From Collinsella sp. AF02-46-1 (GTDB lineage Bacteria > Actinomycetota > Coriobacteriia > Coriobacteriales > Coriobacteriaceae): a stretch of 27,179 bases of DNA. The stretch is from assembly GCA_934876235.1 (NCBI GenBank), contig CAKXKM010000011.1:1-27179 (forward strand). The letters run 5' to 3'. Of this stretch, positions 1-5,941 are shown piece after piece. The notes beneath the pieces are model-generated. The model worked only from the letters and a program-made list of their open reading frames with translations, was not told where the DNA came from and did no database searches. The stretch's first letter is position 1; each line of letters opens with the position of its first letter. Position numbers and translations under genes: made by a program.

Positions 1-654
1 CATGGGCATGTCGGCGCGGTCGCAGTAGAGCTCCAGGTAGGCCTCGGCCTGATCCTTGCTGGTGAGGGCAAAGAGCAGGTAAGTGGTGGCAACGTCGGCA
101 GCAGGGGAGCCCTGGGTGGCGTGTGCCCAGTCGCACACATAGAGCTGGCCGTCGTCGCCGACGATGACGTTGGAGGGATTGAAGTCGCCGTGGCAGACCT
201 TGAACTCCTTGGTCATGCCGTCCAGACGCTCCTGAAGGTTGTAGCGCGTGGTGGCATTGAGCTGATCAAGGCTGTCGATCATGCGGGCGAACTTGTCGCG
301 CTGACGGTTGAGCAGCGGGGAGGTGTAGCCGTGGATCTCGATCTGGAGGTCGACGAACATCTCGAGGTACTCACCAAAGCGCTGGGGCTCGGCAGTCATC
401 TTCTCGGCAAGGGTGGTGCCCGGAACCTTCTCGGTCACGAGTGCCCAGCCGTTGGCGTTCTCGAGCTGAGAAACCTCGAGAGCCTTGGGGCTGCGGACGC
501 CGCACTCATTGATGCGGGCAAGATTCAAAGCCTCGTTGAACACGTCGGAGACGGGCTTGGTCTCGTTAAAGACCTTGACGATCTTGTCGCCCAGGTCGTA
601 AACGACCTTGTTGCCACGACGGACGAGCTCGGTCTTGGAATCGGGGAGCAGCAT
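1..654 (-). CDS. Phosphotransferase of the choline kinase/aminoglycoside phosphotransferase fold, 3'-truncated by window edge
   Basis: The open frame starts at ATG 654-652 and runs off the left edge, so 218 residues are visible and the C-terminus is missing. The start is supported by a Shine-Dalgarno GAAAGGAT just upstream. Residues 155-162 hold the kinase catalytic motif HGDFNPSN (the HGDxxxxN pattern of APH and choline kinases). Residues 175-176 give the metal-binding DW in CDWAHA, and GNKVVYDLGDKIVKVF near the N-terminus resembles the nucleotide-binding beta sheet with its ATP lysine. The family phosphorylates small hydroxyl compounds such as choline, thiamine, sugars or aminoglycosides, and the substrate cannot be read from the sequence. 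Antibiotic resistance should not be assumed: codon use matches the neighbouring housekeeping genes and no resistance cassette is visible. It lies downstream of adhE on the same strand, separated by an 87-bp gap with a GC-rich hairpin. Confidence 0.8.
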   Translation of the reverse strand, partial: MLLPDSKTELVRRGNKVVYDLGDKIVKVFNETKPVSDVFNEALNLARINECGVRSPKALEVSQLENANGWALVTEKVPGTTLAEKMTAEPQRFGEYLEMFVDLQIEIHGYTSPLLNRQRDKFARMIDSLDQLNATTRYNLQERLDGMTKEFKVCHGDFNPSNVIVGDDGQLYVCDWAHATQGSPAADVATTYLLFALTSKDQAEAYLELYCDRADMPM

Positions 655-687
655 GATTGCATCCTTTCAACGATGCGGTAGAAGCAA

Positions 688-723
688 CGGCGGGGGCGTG
701 CGTACACCCGTGCACCCCCGCCG
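688..723 (-). terminator. GC-only hairpin between adhE and the kinase gene
   Basis: CGGCGGGGG (688-696) pairs perfectly with CCCCCGCCG (715-723). Inside this, TGC/GCA pairs form after a 2-nt bulge, with a loop of about 10 nt. It sits just after the adhE stop codon, as a terminator would. However, no U-run follows on the minus strand, so it may be only a partial terminator or an RNA-stabilising structure that lowers read-through into the kinase gene. Confidence 0.4.
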
Positions 724-741
724 CAAATAACCGTGCTAAAA

Positions 742-3390
742 CTAGCAGACGGCGTAGTCCTGGGGCTCGCGGCCGTAGTAGGCGTCCAGGTAGAGCTCCT
801 TGATCTCGCTCATGAGCGGGTAGCGCGGGTTAGCGCCGGTGCACTGGTCGTTGAATGCCTGCTCGGTCATCTCGTCGAGGGTGTCGAGGAAGTACTGCTC
901 GTCAACACCGTAGTCGGCGATGGTCTTCTTGACACCGATGAAGTCCTTGAGCTCCTCGAGCTTCGTGATGAAGTTCTCGAAGACCTCCTTGTCGTCCTTG
1001 CCCTCGATGCCGCAGTACTTGGCCATCTCGGCGTAGTTGTGCAGCGCGTTGGGGTAAGGATACTGGGAGAAGGTACCCATCTTGACGGGAGCCTCGGCGG
1101 CGTTGTAGCGCATGACGCGGGTCAGGATGACGGCGTTGGCGAGGCCGTGGGGCAGGTGATGGAAAGCGCCGAGCTTGTGGGCCATGGAGTGGTTGAGGCC
1201 CAGGAAGGCGTTGGCGAAGGCCATACCGGCCATGCAGGAGGCGTTGTGCATCTCCTCGCGGGCATGCGGGTCCTTGGCGCCGTTCGTGAAGCTGGAGGGC
1301 AGGTTCTCGAAGACGAGCTTAGCAGCGCGCTCGGAGAGGCCCTTGGTGTAGTCGGAAGCCATGATGGAGACATAGGACTCGATGGCGTGGGTCATGACGT
1401 CGATGCCGGAGGCAGCGGTCAGGCCGCGCGGGGCGGTCATGCAGTTGTCGGCGTCGACGATAGCCATGTTGGGGAGCAGCGCGTAGTCGGCGAGCGGCCA
1501 CTTGATGCCGGTCTCCTTGTCGGTGATGATGGCGAACGGCGTGCACTCGGAGCCAGTGCCCGAAGAGGTCGGGACGGCGACGAAGTAGGCCTTCTTGCCC
1601 ATCTCGGGGAAGGTGAAGATACGCTTGCGGATGTCCATGAAGTCCATGGCCATGTCCTCAAACTTGCACTCGGGGTGCTCGTACATCATCCACATGATCT
1701 TACCGGCGTCCATAGCGGAGCCACCGCCGACGGCGATGATGACGTCCGGCTCAAAGAGAGCCATCTGCTTGGCGCCGCGACGTGCGCACTGCAGCGACGG
1801 ATCGGGCTCGACGTCGTAGAAGCAGTCGTGGGCGATGCCCATCTCGTCGAGCTTGGCCTCGATGGCGCGGGTGTTGCCATTCTTGAAGAGGAACTGGTCG
1901 GTGACGATGAAGGCGCGCTTCTTGCCCATGACGTTGCCCAGCTCGTCGAGGGCGACGGGCGTGGAACCCTTCTTGAAGTAGACCTTCTCGGGAGCGCGGA
2001 ACCACAGCATGTTCTCACGGCGCTCGGCCACAGTCTTAACGTTGATCAAGTGCTTCACCCCAACGTTCTCGGAGACGGAGTTGCCGCCCCAGGAGCCGCA
2101 GCCCAGGGTCAGAGACGGCTTCATGCCAAAGTTGTACAGGTCACCGATGCCGCCGTGCGAGGACGGGGTGTTGATGACGATACGGCAGGCCTTCATGACG
2201 TGCTCGAACAGGCTGATCTTCTCGGCCTGGGCGGGGTGCACGTACAGAGAGGCGGTGTGGCCCGGGCCACCGGCGAGCACCAGGTGCTCGGCCTTGTCGA
2301 CGGCCTCCTGGAAGTCCTTGGCGTGATACATGGCCAGGACCGGGGAGAGCTTCTCGTGGGAGAACTCCTCCTTGGCGGGGTCGGTGGAGGTGACCTCGGC
2401 GATCAGGATCTTGGTCTTGGCGGGAACCTCGATGCCGGCGAGCTCGGCGATCTTGGCGGCAGCCATGCCGGGGATGCGGTGATCGAGGGCGCCGTTCTTG
2501 AACATGGCGGCACGCAGGGCCTCCATCTCGGCACCCTGCTTGACGAAGTAGCAGCCGCGCTTCTGGAACTCGGCCTTAACCTGGTCATAGATGGTGTCGA
2601 TGACGGTCACGGACTGCTCGGAAGCGCAGATCATGCCGTTGTCGAAGGTCTTGGAGTGGATGATGGAGTTGACGGCGAGCAGCACGTCGGCGGTGTCGTC
2701 GATGATGACCGGGGTGTTACCGGCGCCAACGCCCAGGGCGGGCTTGCCCGAGGAGTAGGCGGCCTTGACCATGCCCGGGCCACCGGTGGCGAGGATGATG
2801 TCGACGTCGCGCATGACCATGTTGGTCAGCTCGATGGAGGGGACATCGACCCAGCCGATGATGCCCTCGGGGGCGCCGGCCTTGACGGCGGCGTCAAGCA
2901 CGAGCTTGGCGGCGGCGATGGTGCACTTGGCGGCTGCCGGGTGCGGGGAGATGATGATGCCGTTGCGGGTCTTCAGGCTGATCAGCGTCTTGAAGATCGC
3001 GGTGGAGGTGGGGTTGGTCGTCGGGATGACGGCGCCCACGATGCCGATGGGCTCGGCGATCTTGGTGATGCCGTAGGCCTCGTCGCGCTCCAGGACACCA
3101 CAGGTCTTGGTGTTCTTGTAAGCGTTGTAGATGTACTCTGCGGCGTAGTGGTTCTTGATGACCTTGTCCTCAAGAACGCCGCGGCCGGTCTCCTCGATGG
3201 CCATCTTCGCCAACGGGATACGAGCCTTGTTGGCGGCCATGGCGGCCTCGTAGAAGATCTTGTCGACCTGCTCCTGCGTGTACGTAGCAAAAAGCGCCTG
3301 GGCCTCTCGCATCTGAGCGAGCTTAGCCTCAAGCGCCTCTACGTTGTCCACAATTGCGGGAGTAGTGTTTTCCGGTGACTTTTTCACCAT
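742..3390 (-). CDS. adhE: Bifunctional acetaldehyde-CoA/alcohol dehydrogenase AdhE
   Basis: An 882-residue protein that reduces acetyl-CoA to acetaldehyde and then ethanol with two NADH, a cytosolic fermentative enzyme that forms spirosome filaments in relatives. The N-terminal aldehyde dehydrogenase half shows PIGIVGAVIPTTNPTSTA (114-131) and the catalytic cysteine C255 in NGMICASEQ. The C-terminal iron-dependent alcohol dehydrogenase half shows the nucleotide-binding GGGSAMD (555-561) and VPTSSGTGSE (607-616). The iron ligands are likely D664, H668, H734 and H748, whose spacing (4, 66, 14) equals that in the E. coli enzyme. Length is typical (E. coli 891). The start is supported by AAGGAG six bases upstream. 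It is monocistronic or loosely coupled to the downstream kinase. Upstream lie a candidate extended -10 and a double palindrome, suggesting regulated transcription. A stop-free antisense frame covers nearly the whole gene but is a codon-bias shadow. Confidence 0.97.
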   Translation of the reverse strand: MVKKSPENTTPAIVDNVEALEAKLAQMREAQALFATYTQEQVDKIFYEAAMAANKARIPLAKMAIEETGRGVLEDKVIKNHYAAEYIYNAYKNTKTCGVLERDEAYGITKIAEPIGIVGAVIPTTNPTSTAIFKTLISLKTRNGIIISPHPAAAKCTIAAAKLVLDAAVKAGAPEGIIGWVDVPSIELTNMVMRDVDIILATGGPGMVKAAYSSGKPALGVGAGNTPVIIDDTADVLLAVNSIIHSKTFDNGMICASEQSVTVIDTIYDQVKAEFQKRGCYFVKQGAEMEALRAAMFKNGALDHRIPGMAAAKIAELAGIEVPAKTKILIAEVTSTDPAKEEFSHEKLSPVLAMYHAKDFQEAVDKAEHLVLAGGPGHTASLYVHPAQAEKISLFEHVMKACRIVINTPSSHGGIGDLYNFGMKPSLTLGCGSWGGNSVSENVGVKHLINVKTVAERRENMLWFRAPEKVYFKKGSTPVALDELGNVMGKKRAFIVTDQFLFKNGNTRAIEAKLDEMGIAHDCFYDVEPDPSLQCARRGAKQMALFEPDVIIAVGGGSAMDAGKIMWMMYEHPECKFEDMAMDFMDIRKRIFTFPEMGKKAYFVAVPTSSGTGSECTPFAIITDKETGIKWPLADYALLPNMAIVDADNCMTAPRGLTAASGIDVMTHAIESYVSIMASDYTKGLSERAAKLVFENLPSSFTNGAKDPHAREEMHNASCMAGMAFANAFLGLNHSMAHKLGAFHHLPHGLANAVILTRVMRYNAAEAPVKMGTFSQYPYPNALHNYAEMAKYCGIEGKDDKEVFENFITKLEELKDFIGVKKTIADYGVDEQYFLDTLDEMTEQAFNDQCTGANPRYPLMSEIKELYLDAYYGREPQDYAVC

Positions 3391-3430
3391 TTGTGTCTCC
3401 TTGCGATCGGAGATTTACCCTACGCCTTGC

Positions 3431-3439
3431 ATGATAGCA
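3431..3439 (-). promoter_or_regulatory. Candidate extended -10 promoter of adhE
   Basis: The minus strand reads TGCTATCAT, an extended -10 (TGn plus TATCAT, 5 of 6 to consensus), about 40 bases before the adhE ATG. No convincing -35 box lies 16-18 bases further upstream, which is tolerable for an extended -10 promoter. The same TGCTAnnnT pattern precedes rpmB, mihF and rpsT. Confidence 0.5.
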
Positions 3440-3482
3440 AGAAATTATTCGGCGAACGGTCAGATTCCCGTAAAAGGCACAC

Positions 3483-3512
3483 TAAAACGCTTCAACCAAA
3501 TGAAACGTTTTA
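3483..3512. promoter_or_regulatory. Operator-like double palindrome upstream of adhE
   Basis: TAAAACGCTTCA (3483-3494) and TGAAACGTTTTA (3501-3512) are inverted copies with one mismatch over 12 bp, separated by ACCAAA. Each arm is itself a nearly symmetric CG-centred 12-mer, the style of LacI-family or catabolite-control operators. The centres are 18 bp apart. It lies about 45-75 bp upstream of the candidate adhE -10 box. The transcription factor is unknown, and the site does not match the Rex consensus that controls adhE in many Firmicutes. Confidence 0.55.
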
Positions 3513-3541
3513 ACTAAAACTATCTGCCCACTGCATCGCCC

Positions 3542-3592
3542 CACTCATTGGGGACAGGCTTACATGGGTGCTTTCACTCATTTGGGACAGAC
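3542..3592 (+). repeat. Left REP-like inverted repeat of the transposase element
   Basis: This copy matches the reverse complement of 4554-4604 at 46 of 51 positions. It contains two tandem units, starting at 3542 and 3575 (33-bp period), each beginning CACTCATTkGGGACAG. The first unit (3542-3570) folds as a hairpin with arms CACTCAT and ATGGGTG. The GGGGACAG core is exposed in the loop. Confidence 0.85.
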
Positions 3593-3677
3593 ATGGATTT
3601 GTCATTTTGCCGTTCTTGGCCTTTATTTGGCGCTGATTGGATATAAATAGGTCACAGGCTCAGCATTTCGCGTCCCT

Positions 3678-3720
3678 TCTCTCCTTTTAGGTGTTGCCTG
3701 TACGGCTTTGAAAGGAGAGA
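3678..3720 (+). promoter_or_regulatory. Leader hairpin that hides the transposase ribosome binding site
   Basis: TCTCTCCTTT (3678-3687) is perfectly complementary to AAAGGAGAGA (3711-3720), which contains the whole Shine-Dalgarno sequence of the transposase starting at 3723. The 23-nt loop is 3688-3710. In IS200 of enterobacteria, translation of the related transposase is held down by a leader structure occluding the ribosome binding site. The same logic is inferred here from base pairing only. An AT-rich TATAAAT at about 3640 could serve as the -10 box. Confidence 0.6.
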
Positions 3721-3722
3721 CC

Positions 3723-4499
3723 ATGCCCCGATGCGCCCGCGAAATTTCGCTCACCGGCTATTACCACGTCTTTGACCGTGGCAACTCCAAACAGATCATT
3801 TTTGAAGATGACTCTGACCGATATCGTTTCTTATCGGACATCTCGGACAGGTTTGCTTGCCATGACGTGGCGGTGTTGGCCTGATGCCTTATGGACAACC
3901 ACTTCCATTTGATGGTTGATGACCCATTTGACAACCTTTCAAAGGCAATGCAGTGCGCGCTGACGGCCTATGCCAAGTATTTCAATGGGAAAACCGGAAG
4001 AACGGGCCACCTGTTTGATAATCGCTATTCGCGGGTCGCGGTCGAGTCGGACACGCAGGCGGTGCAGTTGCTCGATTATATCCATCTCAATCCCGTGAAA
4101 GGTGCGCTCGGCTCGCTTGATGCCTACCGCTGGTCAAGCTACAAGGCATACCAGCTGGGATACGATTCCTTTGATATCTGCGATGCGGCCCCCATGCTCG
4201 ATATTGTCGGGGGCTCCCGTCGCTATTGCGAGCATCTTAAGGAAGTTGCCGAGCGGATCTGGTCAGTTGAGATTCTTCCGCGTCGACGGATTCCCGACGA
4301 GGATGCCCTTACCGTCGCACGCGAGGCCCTGCCGAGCATTGATCCTGCGCTGCTCAAGGCCCTGCCACGCCCCGAACGCGATGCCTGTCTGCTAAGGCTC
4401 AGGCGGGCCCATCTCACGGTCAAGCAAATTGCCCGTATCACCGGTATCGGCGCTACAAGCGTAACCAAGGCCACCACAGGCTGGAACGAGGCGGCCTGA
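3723..4499 (+). pseudogene. RAYT/Y1 (IS200-like, HUH) transposase with in-frame TGA at codon 54
   Basis: Translation from ATG 3723, which follows AAAGGAG at 3711-3717, gives a typical Y1_Tnp N-terminus (ISLTGYYHVFDRGNSKQIIF). It then meets TGA at 3882-3884 and resumes in the same frame to the stop at 4497-4499, 258 codons in all. The stop falls where relatives have Trp or Tyr in the conserved A-W/Y-CLMxNHFHL segment; a single TGG to TGA change explains it. The rest is intact: the HUH motif HFH in MDNHFHLMV, GRTGHLFDNRY, and the tyrosine-region DYIHLNPVKGALGS. A C-terminal helix-turn-helix-like tail (VKQIARITGIGATSVTKA) is also present. An internal ATG at 3891 would yield 202 residues with HUH but without the first beta strand, so activity is doubtful. 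The enzyme family nicks and rejoins single-stranded DNA at REP hairpins. Confidence 0.8.
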
Positions 4500-4553
4500 G
4501 GTATGGATTGGGGCCGATCGATGCACTATGAACTTAGGAAAGCATTCATCTAA

Positions 4554-4604
4554 GTCTGTCCCCAATGCGTGAAAACACTCATGTAAGTCTGTCCCCAATG
4601 AGTG
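4554..4604 (-). repeat. Right REP-like inverted repeat of the transposase element
   Basis: Inverted partner of 3542-3592, with the second unit continuing to about 4543. The outer unit 4576-4604 forms a perfect 7-bp stem, CACTCAT with ATGAGTG, around a 15-nt loop containing the complement of GGGGACAG. The inner unit (4543-4571) has the same layout with a 5-of-7 stem. The period is again 33 bp. Confidence 0.85.
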
Positions 4605-4611
4605 CGAGTGC

Positions 4612-4644
4612 AAAAAGGCGCCCTCCGTAGGGGAGGGCGCCTTT
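4612..4644 (-). terminator. Rho-independent terminator of rpmB
   Basis: A perfect 13-bp stem, AAAGGCGCCCTCC (4614-4626) with GGAGGGCGCCTTT (4632-4644), encloses a 5-nt loop. Reading on the minus strand, the stem is followed by a T run (complement of 4612-4616), so it terminates the rpmB transcript about 70 bases after its stop codon. On the plus strand only three T follow, so it could weakly stop transcripts from the transposase as well. Confidence 0.85.
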
Positions 4645-4712
4645 GGTAAGTTCTATGTGAACGCGAGGTCTTTGACCCGGAGAGTCCGAGGTACTTGTTG
4701 GTAAGACCTTAT

Positions 4713-4901
4713 TTAGGAGCGCGCAACCTTGCCGGACTTGAGGCAGGTGGAGCAAACGTTCATCTTGCGACGGTGGCCATCGACGACGACGTAGACGCGC
4801 TGGATGTTGGGGCGGAACTTACGGTTGGTGACGCGGTGAGAGTGGCTGATGGAGCGACCGGCAACGGGGTGCTTACCGCAAACTTCGCAAACTTTGGACA
4901 T
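4713..4901 (-). CDS. rpmB: Large ribosomal subunit protein bL28
   Basis: The 62-residue protein MSKVCEVCGKHPVAGRSISH... has the L28 signature and the ...RKMNVCSTCLKSGKVAR C-terminus. It carries four cysteines in two CxxC pairs (C5/C8 and C50/C53), so it is the zinc-binding (C+) form. Manganese- or zinc-starvation paralogs usually lack these cysteines. The start at 4901 is chosen over an upstream in-frame ATG at 4949 because AAGGAGG lies seven bases before it and homology begins here. It is transcribed alone, with an extended -10 promoter upstream and a strong terminator downstream. Confidence 0.96.
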   Translation of the reverse strand: MSKVCEVCGKHPVAGRSISHSHRVTNRKFRPNIQRVYVVVDGHRRKMNVCSTCLKSGKVARS

Positions 4902-4955
4902 AACTGACCCTCCTTGGGCGACAAACGAACATGTCGCGTTAACAAACAAGCCTGA

Positions 4956-4964
4956 ACTATAGCA
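4956..4964 (-). promoter_or_regulatory. Extended -10 promoter of rpmB
   Basis: The minus strand reads TGCTATAGT about 55 bases before the rpmB start. No good -35 box is seen (CGCACA at 17-bp spacing has only ACA in common). The identical nine-mer TGCTATAGT precedes rpsT at 17602-17610. Confidence 0.6.
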
Positions 4965-5188
4965 CAGAAGCAGCTCCCTGTGCGTAATCTACACAGAGAT
5001 ATTCCTCTTTTGGCGATAGTGCCCACGCCACGGCCCTGGACGTAGATCCGATTTGCGTGCAGCAGAGGGGATTATGCCAGCTCGTGCGTGCGTTTTCAAG
5101 CTCGTCCCACAAATATATATAGGTTTATTGAGCATTAGGCTCCGTTTACGGATTGCTCTGTATTTATGCTCGCAATTAAGCTCGAGGT

Positions 5189-5198
5189 TGGCTACACT
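5189..5198 (+). promoter_or_regulatory. Candidate pyr operon promoter (-10 TACACT)
   Basis: TGGCTACACT ends at 5198 and would give a transcript starting near 5205, just ahead of the leader hairpins. The -35 region TCGCAA (5170-5175, 17-bp spacing) is weak. The rest of the 4965-5188 spacer is AT-rich in part (ATATATAT near 5113) with a small GAGCA...TGCTC inverted repeat (5130-5158). I see no gene in it. Confidence 0.5.
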
Positions 5199-5216
5199 AT
5201 CCCTTGACCATTAAAG

Positions 5217-5304
5217 GGGTACGAGATACCCACATGGAATTACATAGCTGCCAAAGAGCAGCCCTTCCTGTGGGTGTCTGGTCCGCTTTGAGCGGTCGGG
5301 CATC
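5217..5304 (+). promoter_or_regulatory. pyr operon leader with alternative RNA hairpins (attenuator)
   Basis: Three structures share strands. (A) GGGTA (5217-5221) with TACCC (5227-5231) around loop CGAGA. (B) An 11-bp helix of AGATACCCACA (5224-5234) with TGTGGGTGTCT (5269-5279, one G-U pair), enclosing the small GCTGC/GCAGC hairpin 5247-5262. (C) The terminator at 5273-5304. B overlaps both A and C, so A plus C (off) and B (on) are mutually exclusive. This is the layout of PyrR-controlled pyr attenuators, and the first gene is pyrR. The textbook PyrR loop sequence of Bacillus is not clearly present, so PyrR as the ligand is inferred from context. Confidence 0.7.
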
Positions 5305-5313
5305 TATTTTTTT
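5273..5313 (+). terminator. Attenuator terminator of the pyr operon
   Basis: The outer stem GGTGTC (5273-5278) pairs with GGCATC (5299-5304), and the inner stem GTCCGCT (5281-5287) with AGCGGTC (5291-5297, one mismatch) around loop TTG. This is followed by TA and seven T at 5307-5313. It lies 40 bases before the pyrR start, and its left arm is shared with the antiterminator helix. Confidence 0.75.
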
Positions 5314-5352
5314 GACTGTGTCAGCAGTCAAGACATGTGAGGAAGGAGATCG

Positions 5353-5937
5353 ATGGGCACGACTTCCCCCAAGGCGGTCATCATGGACGAGACCGCCGTC
5401 AATCGAGCGATGACCCGCATCGCGCACGAGATTCTCGAGCGCAACGAGGGCTGTGAAGACCTCGCTCTGGTCGGCATCGTCACGCGCGGCGACCTTCTGG
5501 CAAAGAAGCTCGCCGAGGAGATTAAGGAGATCGAAGGCGTCGACGTTCCGCTCGGCAGCCTCGACATCAGCTTCTACCGCGATGACTACGCTACCAATTT
5601 CGCTCCCGCGATCCACGCCACCAACATTCCCTTTAGCGTCGACGGCAAACGCGTCGTGCTGGTGGACGACATCCTGTATACGGGTCGTACCATTCGCGCC
5701 GCTCTCGACGCCGTCATGGATCTGGGCCGTCCGAGCCGCATCGAGTTGGCAGTTCTCGTTGACCGCGGTCATCGCGAGCTTCCTATCTCGCCGGACTTTG
5801 TCGGCAAGAACGTCCCCTCGTCGCACGAGGAGAACGTGCACCTATATATGAAGGAAGTCGACGGCCGTACCGCTGTCGAGATCAACGACGTCGCGCCGGG
5901 TTCCCACGTGGGCTCCGCGCCGCTGGGAGGTGAGTAG
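5353..5937 (+). CDS. pyrR: PyrR: pyr operon regulator/uracil phosphoribosyltransferase
   Basis: The 194-residue PyrR binds pyr leader RNA when UMP is high. In many bacteria it also makes UMP from uracil and PRPP. The PRPP-binding loop is VVLVDDILYTGRTI (101-114), and the RNA-binding and fold landmarks GIVTRGDLLA, GSLDISFYRDD and VLVDRGHRELPI are present. The C-terminus is slightly longer than the usual 180. The ATG at 5353 follows GAAGGAGAT with good spacing. It is first in the operon directly behind the attenuator, consistent with autoregulation. Its stop (5935-5937) lies in the ribosome binding region of pyrB. Confidence 0.95.
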   Translation: MGTTSPKAVIMDETAVNRAMTRIAHEILERNEGCEDLALVGIVTRGDLLAKKLAEEIKEIEGVDVPLGSLDISFYRDDYATNFAPAIHATNIPFSVDGKRVVLVDDILYTGRTIRAALDAVMDLGRPSRIELAVLVDRGHRELPISPDFVGKNVPSSHEENVHLYMKEVDGRTAVEINDVAPGSHVGSAPLGGE

Positions 5938-5941
5938 TACC

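Larger units (their letters stand above)
3542..4604 (+). mobile_element. RAYT/IS200-type transposase element with inverted REP-like ends
   Basis: The element of about 1.06 kb consists of inverted 51-bp ends, an untranslated leader with a hairpin over the ribosome binding site, and one Y1 (HUH) transposase reading frame. Its codon use is less biased than that of neighbouring genes, and the flanking sequence is more AT-rich. No obvious target-site duplication is visible, which fits single-strand HUH transposition or domesticated REP-associated transposases. It lies between divergent features, adhE upstream and the rpmB terminator downstream, and interrupts neither. The in-frame TGA suggests that this copy is inactive or relies on read-through. 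Confidence 0.75.

Noticed and set aside
1..654. Aminoglycoside resistance gene
   Set aside because: Only the general kinase motifs are visible. The family includes choline, thiamine and sugar kinases, and nothing in the context suggests resistance.
733..3378. An 881-codon open frame on the plus strand opposite adhE
   Set aside because: It is almost coextensive with adhE, which has a complete set of family motifs. The antisense frame is a low-complexity Val/Gly/Leu/Asp protein produced by strong C/G third-position bias, with no SD and no recognisable domain.
3396..3413. A small hairpin (TCTCC/GGAGA) over the adhE ribosome binding site
   Set aside because: The stem is only 5 bp with an 8-nt loop and could easily occur by chance in a leader containing an SD. 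It is not strong enough to claim regulation.
3882..3884. Selenocysteine or other recoding at the transposase TGA
   Set aside because: Relatives have an aromatic residue here, not cysteine. No selenocysteine insertion hairpin was recognised after the codon, so a TGG to TGA mutation is simpler.
3542..4604. CRISPR-like repeats flanking the transposase
   Set aside because: Only two units lie at each end. They are in opposite orientations, with 4-nt gaps rather than unique spacers, and they fit the ends of a REP-type element.
4392..4613. Minus-strand frame with a repeated peptide (LGTDLHECFHALGTDLDECF)
   Set aside because: The peptide repeat is only a translation of the DNA repeat units at the right end of the element. 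It overlaps the transposase and has no SD.
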